Shown here: positions 60,946 through 64,000 of the stretch, piece by piece | Layout: the number at the start of each line of letters is the position of its first letter | Position numbering within the stretch: the first letter of the stretch is position 1 | NCBI GenBank assembly: GCA_963712835.1 | Contig: CAVQJJ010000005.1 | Span: forward strand, 1-64,000 | Length of the DNA: 64,000 nt | Direction of reading: 5' to 3' | Source of the DNA: DATARH01 sp963712835 | GTDB taxonomy: Bacteria; Pseudomonadota; Alphaproteobacteria; ATCC43930; CGMCC-115725 | The notes under the pieces: model-generated | What the model saw: the letters and a program-made list of their open reading frames with translations, nothing else | Database searches by the model: none | Told to the model about the DNA's origin: nothing | Made by a program: the position numbers and the translations under genes

Positions 60946-63161
60946 CCGAACTTGCCGTTGCGCGGGAAGCCGTTAGGCACCGAGCGGCCGGCGCCGCCCC
61001 GCGCGCCGCGCCAGGGCATCAGATCGGTCTCGGTGCGGGTACGGTTCTCGCCGTGGCGCCACGAAAGGCCGTCGGCGAGGTGAAACACCTTGGCGTCGGC
61101 GAGCTTGCCCATCCGGTAGCGCTGCAAGATGACGCCGCGGCCGCGCGCGATCTCGGGGATCTCCTCGAGATCGACGACCAGCATGCGGCGGTTCTCGCCG
61201 ACAAATGCGACCGCGTCGCCATAGGCCGGCACGCAGACGCAGCCCTTCTCGCCCTTGCCGGGCGACAGCACCTGCTTGCCGGCGCGGGTTTGCGCCAGCG
61301 CCTCCTCGCCATCGACGATGAAGCCGCGCCCGTCGGTGGCCGCGACGAGGATTTTCATGCCGAGCCGATAGGGAAACATCGCGACGATTTCGTGCTCGTT
61401 GGCGAGGTCGATCATCAGCCGCAGCGGCTCGCCCTGGCCGCGGCCCGACGGCAGGCGATCGACGCCGAGCGTGTAGAAGCGGCCGTTGCTGCCGAACACG
61501 ATCAGCCGTTCGGTGGTCTCGGCCGGCACCGCGAAGCGCGGGCCGTCGCCCTCCTTGTAGCGCTGGTCGGCGGCCGAGACGTTGTGGCCCTTGACCGCGC
61601 GGATCCAATCCTTTTCCGAGCAGAGGATGGTCACGGGCTCGCGCTCGATAAGCGCGGTCACCGGAATGTCGCGCGCCTCGGGCGCCTCGCCGATCGTCGT
61701 GCGGCGCTTGCCCAGCGCCGTGTCGCCGCCGAATTCCTTCTGCGTCGCGGCGATCTCCTTTGACAGCGCGGTCCATTGCCGGCGGTCGCTCGACAGGAGC
61801 TTCTCGATGTCGCCGGCCTCGCCGCCCAATTCCTCCAGTTCCTTGCGGATCGCCACTTCCTCGAGCCGGCGCAAGGCGCGCAGCCGCATGTTGAGGATCG
61901 CCTCGGCCTGCATATCGGTGAGACCCCAGCGGGCCATCATCGCGTCTTTCGGCTCGTCCTCCTCGCGGATGATGCGGATCACCTCGTCGAGGTTGATGTA
62001 GACGATGACAAGCCCGCGCAACACCTCCATGCGGCGCTCGATGGCGGCGAGCCGATAGCGGCTGCGCCGCTGCAGCACGATGCGGCGATGGTCGAGAAAT
62101 TCGCGCAGCACCTCCTTGAGGCTCATCACCCGCGGCACCCCGGCGGGATCGAGGACGTTGAGGTTGAGCGGCACCCGCACCTCCAGCTCGGTGGTGCGGA
62201 AGAGCTGCTCCATCAGCAGATCGGGATCGACATTACGGGTCTTCGGCTCGAAGACGAGGCGGACATCCTCGGCCAACTCGTCGCGGACATCGGAGAGCAG
62301 CGGTAATTTCTTTTCTTCGAGAAGCTGGGCGATCTTTTCGACGAGGCGACTTTTCTGGACCTGGTACGGGATTTCGGTAACGACGATCTGATAGAGCCCG
62401 TGGCCGAGCGGCTCCTTCACAAATCGGGCGCGCAACCGAAAGCTGCCGCGGCCGGTCTCGTAGGCGGTGCGGATGCCCTCGGCCGGCTCGACCAGGATGC
62501 CGCCGGTGGGGAAATCGGGGCCGGGCATCAGAGCAACCAGCTCGGCAACCGAGGCGCTGGGGTTGCCGATCAGATGCAAGAGCGCGACGCAGATCTCACC
62601 GACATTATGCGGTGGGATGCTGGTCGCCATGCCGACCGCGATGCCCGCCGCGCCATTGGCGAGCAGGTTCGGAAAGCGCGCCGGGAGGACGATCGGCTCC
62701 GAATTCTCGCCGTCATAGGTATCGCGGAAATCGACCGCGTCCTCGTCAATGCCGTCGAGCATCGCGCGCGCCACCGCCGACATGCGGCTTTCGGTGTAGC
62801 GCATCTGCGCCGGGTTATCGCCGTCGATATTGCCGAAATTGCCCTGGCCGTCGACCAGCGGGTAGCGCTGCGCGAAATCCTGCGCGAGGCGCACCATCGC
62901 GTCGTAGATCGCGGCGTCGCCGTGCGGATGGTATTTGCCGATGACCTCGCCGACGACCAGCGCGCATTTCCGATAGGCGCCGTCCGGGTTGATGCGCAGC
63001 TGGTTCATCGCGTGCAGGATGCGTCGGTGCACGGGCTTCAGCCCGTCGCGCACATCCGGCAGCGAGCGCGCCACGATCGTCGACAGCGCATAGGACAGAT
63101 AGCGCTCGCCGAGCGCATCGGCGAAATCGACGTCCTGGATGCGCTCCACGACATCGGCCAT
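60942..63161 (-). CDS. parC: DNA topoisomerase IV subunit A
   Basis: This encodes 739 residues from ATG 63161. The catalytic Tyr122 lies in AQMRYTESRM; the gyrase/topo IV A core also has LPDVRDGLKPVHRRILHAM and IGKYHPHGDAAIYDAMVRLAQDF. The C-terminal beta-pinwheel lacks a gyrase box, supporting ParC rather than GyrA. In the quinolone-pocket the usual Ser is Ala83 and the acidic position is Asp87. It decatenates daughter chromosomes with ParE. It is downstream of recO on the same strand. Confidence 0.95.
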   Translation of the reverse strand: MADVVERIQDVDFADALGERYLSYALSTIVARSLPDVRDGLKPVHRRILHAMNQLRINPDGAYRKCALVVGEVIGKYHPHGDAAIYDAMVRLAQDFAQRYPLVDGQGNFGNIDGDNPAQMRYTESRMSAVARAMLDGIDEDAVDFRDTYDGENSEPIVLPARFPNLLANGAAGIAVGMATSIPPHNVGEICVALLHLIGNPSASVAELVALMPGPDFPTGGILVEPAEGIRTAYETGRGSFRLRARFVKEPLGHGLYQIVVTEIPYQVQKSRLVEKIAQLLEEKKLPLLSDVRDELAEDVRLVFEPKTRNVDPDLLMEQLFRTTELEVRVPLNLNVLDPAGVPRVMSLKEVLREFLDHRRIVLQRRSRYRLAAIERRMEVLRGLVIVYINLDEVIRIIREEDEPKDAMMARWGLTDMQAEAILNMRLRALRRLEEVAIRKELEELGGEAGDIEKLLSSDRRQWTALSKEIAATQKEFGGDTALGKRRTTIGEAPEARDIPVTALIEREPVTILCSEKDWIRAVKGHNVSAADQRYKEGDGPRFAVPAETTERLIVFGSNGRFYTLGVDRLPSGRGQGEPLRLMIDLANEHEIVAMFPYRLGMKILVAATDGRGFIVDGEEALAQTRAGKQVLSPGKGEKGCVCVPAYGDAVAFVGENRRMLVVDLEEIPEIARGRGVILQRYRMGKLADAKVFHLADGLSWRHGENRTRTETDLMPWRGARGGAGRSVPNGFPRNGKFG

Positions 63162-63194
63162 GGCGGTGAAATCCTCGCTTTGGTCAGACCGACA

Positions 63195-63914
63195 TCATAC
63201 CAGCCGCTTGAGGCGGTCGGCGAGGCGGGCGCGCGCCTCGGGCAGCGCGCGGCCCTGCGGCTCCAGCAAATGGTGGTGCAGGAAGTACCCGGTGAGCGCC
63301 AGGCCGGCGACGATATCGGCCGCCTCGGCGGACGCGTCGCACCACAAAAAAGCCGGCAAGGGCAATAGCTTATCGTGATAGGGCGCGCCCGCCGAGCGCG
63401 ATACGGCGCGCCCCGAGCGCGGCGAGACATAGGCGAGGTCATCGTTGACCCCGGTCGCGGCGCAGGCCGAGAGGTCAAGGCCGAAACCAAGCGCCGCGAG
63501 CAACGCGCCTTCCCAGGCGACGTAGCTCGCCGCCCAGCCCCCAGAATCGAGCGCGGCGATGAGCCGGCCGAGGTCGGCGAACACATCGCCATGCGGCTCG
63601 CGCTCAGGGAGTGTCAGCGCGATCAGCGCCGCGGCGGTGGTGAGCGCGGCAAGCCGATCGGCATCGTCAATCAGCCCGGCCGCGTGCGGGCGCAGCAGCT
63701 CGATCTCGAAGGCGCCAAGATGCTCGGGCAGGCGGCCGCGCCAGGTGACGGCAACCAGGTTACCCGGCTGCAACAGCGCACGCCGTTTCGGCGACTGCCC
63801 ACCGCGCACAAGGCCGGCGTGACGGCCATGCGCCTCGGTCAACAACTCGACGATGAGGCTGCTCTCGCCGTGCCGGCGCGCGGTCAGCACAAAGCCGGTA
63901 TCGCGCCAGTCCAT
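63195..63914 (-). CDS. recO: DNA repair protein RecO
   Basis: This encodes 239 residues from ATG 63914 (GGAG about 10 nt upstream). The N-terminal OB-fold is typical: WRDTGFVLTARRHGESSLIV, HAGLVRGGQSPKRRALLQPG, and LGAFEIELLRPHAAG. The helical C-terminal part has YVAWEGALLAALGFGLDLSA and AYVSPRSGRAVSR. It loads RecA at gaps with RecR. Its position before parC is the usual alphaproteobacterial order. Confidence 0.93.
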   Translation of the reverse strand: MDWRDTGFVLTARRHGESSLIVELLTEAHGRHAGLVRGGQSPKRRALLQPGNLVAVTWRGRLPEHLGAFEIELLRPHAAGLIDDADRLAALTTAAALIALTLPEREPHGDVFADLGRLIAALDSGGWAASYVAWEGALLAALGFGLDLSACAATGVNDDLAYVSPRSGRAVSRSAGAPYHDKLLPLPAFLWCDASAEAADIVAGLALTGYFLHHHLLEPQGRALPEARARLADRLKRLV

Positions 63915-63935
63915 CAGCAATTTCTCCCTCTCCAC

Positions 63936-64000
63936 CCTCGGGAGTGGAGAGGGTCAGGGTGATGCGGGGCATTCCAGAGACGCCAACGCGTGCCCACCTC
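63936..64000. other. Window edge with a palindrome
   Basis: CTCTCCAC and GTGGAGAG form a hairpin around CCTCGGGA, followed by AGGGTCAGGGTGATG, which resembles the end of an R1-type element. It lies upstream of recO; the next gene is outside the window. Confidence 0.5.

Overview
The window is GC-rich (strong G/C third-position bias, many GTG/TTG starts) and looks like the chromosome of a free-living alphaproteobacterium, probably of the Hyphomicrobiales or Rhodospirillales. Supporting features are the three-subunit proton-translocating transhydrogenase (pntAA-pntAB-pntB), a COQ9-family gene beside def, the recO-parC order, a PAS_5-type protein, many ABC substrate-binding proteins, and abundant short palindromic intergenic repeats. 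No rRNA, tRNA, CRISPR array, intact insertion sequence or prophage is visible. Species cannot be named from the sequence alone.

Layout. 1-4.3 kb: small secreted and hypothetical genes, a two-gene unit ending in a HicB-like module, an MBL-fold hydrolase, and a hicBA pair with broken hicA. 4.5-9.3 kb: a 2-hydroxyacyl-CoA lyase/oxalyl-CoA decarboxylase-family enzyme, a small secreted protein, and a divergent LysR/MFS pair. 9.4-17.2 kb: catabolic-looking cassettes (VOC protein, HpcH/HpaI aldolase, TauD dioxygenase, NIPSNAP, two NtaA-type flavin monooxygenases around an MFS transporter, GST). 17.3-25.3 kb: 2H phosphoesterase, def-COQ9, a Baeyer-Villiger-type monooxygenase, rpsU, an ABC binding protein and the pnt operon. 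25.6-30 kb: ECF sigma factor with a frameshifted anti-sigma gene, a two-component system, and bfd-bfr iron storage. 30-38 kb: CMD-family, PAS and a multiply broken gene, katE-type catalase, amidohydrolase, and a luciferase-like monooxygenase/CMD/alkylhydroperoxidase trio. 38-48 kb: a CoA-binding/O-acetylhomoserine sulfhydrylase fusion, FKBP isomerase, HIBADH-family oxidoreductase, exbB-exbD, a Phd/VapC toxin-antitoxin pair with a palindromic operator, nudC, and two ABC binding proteins. 48-54 kb: a DprE1/DprE2-like pair, a decayed DUF5681-like gene, cold-shock protein, infA, a DEAD-box helicase, a stand-alone RAM domain and a Rieske ferredoxin. 54-64 kb: MAPEG-like protein, GNAT-Fe-ADH, ArsR-TusA, a frameshifted serine/threonine dehydratase, an ABC binding protein, a methyltransferase, parC and recO.

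Two themes stand out. First, small-molecule oxidation and uptake (flavin monooxygenases, TauD, BVMO, LLM trio, several binding proteins) sits beside redox and stress housekeeping (transhydrogenase, catalase, bacterioferritin, ECF sigma factor, NudC). Second, there are many single-base lesions: hicA, the anti-sigma gene, the dehydratase, possibly the gene at 911, plus a multiply disrupted gene at 31.5-32.3 kb. These are either recent pseudogenes or residual indels in the assembly. I found no convincing wholly new system. The best candidates for a closer look are the CoA-binding/PLP fusion, the DprE1/E2-like pair in an alphaproteobacterium, the NtaA-MFS-NtaA-GST island, and a repeat element that supplies the start codon of a dioxygenase gene.
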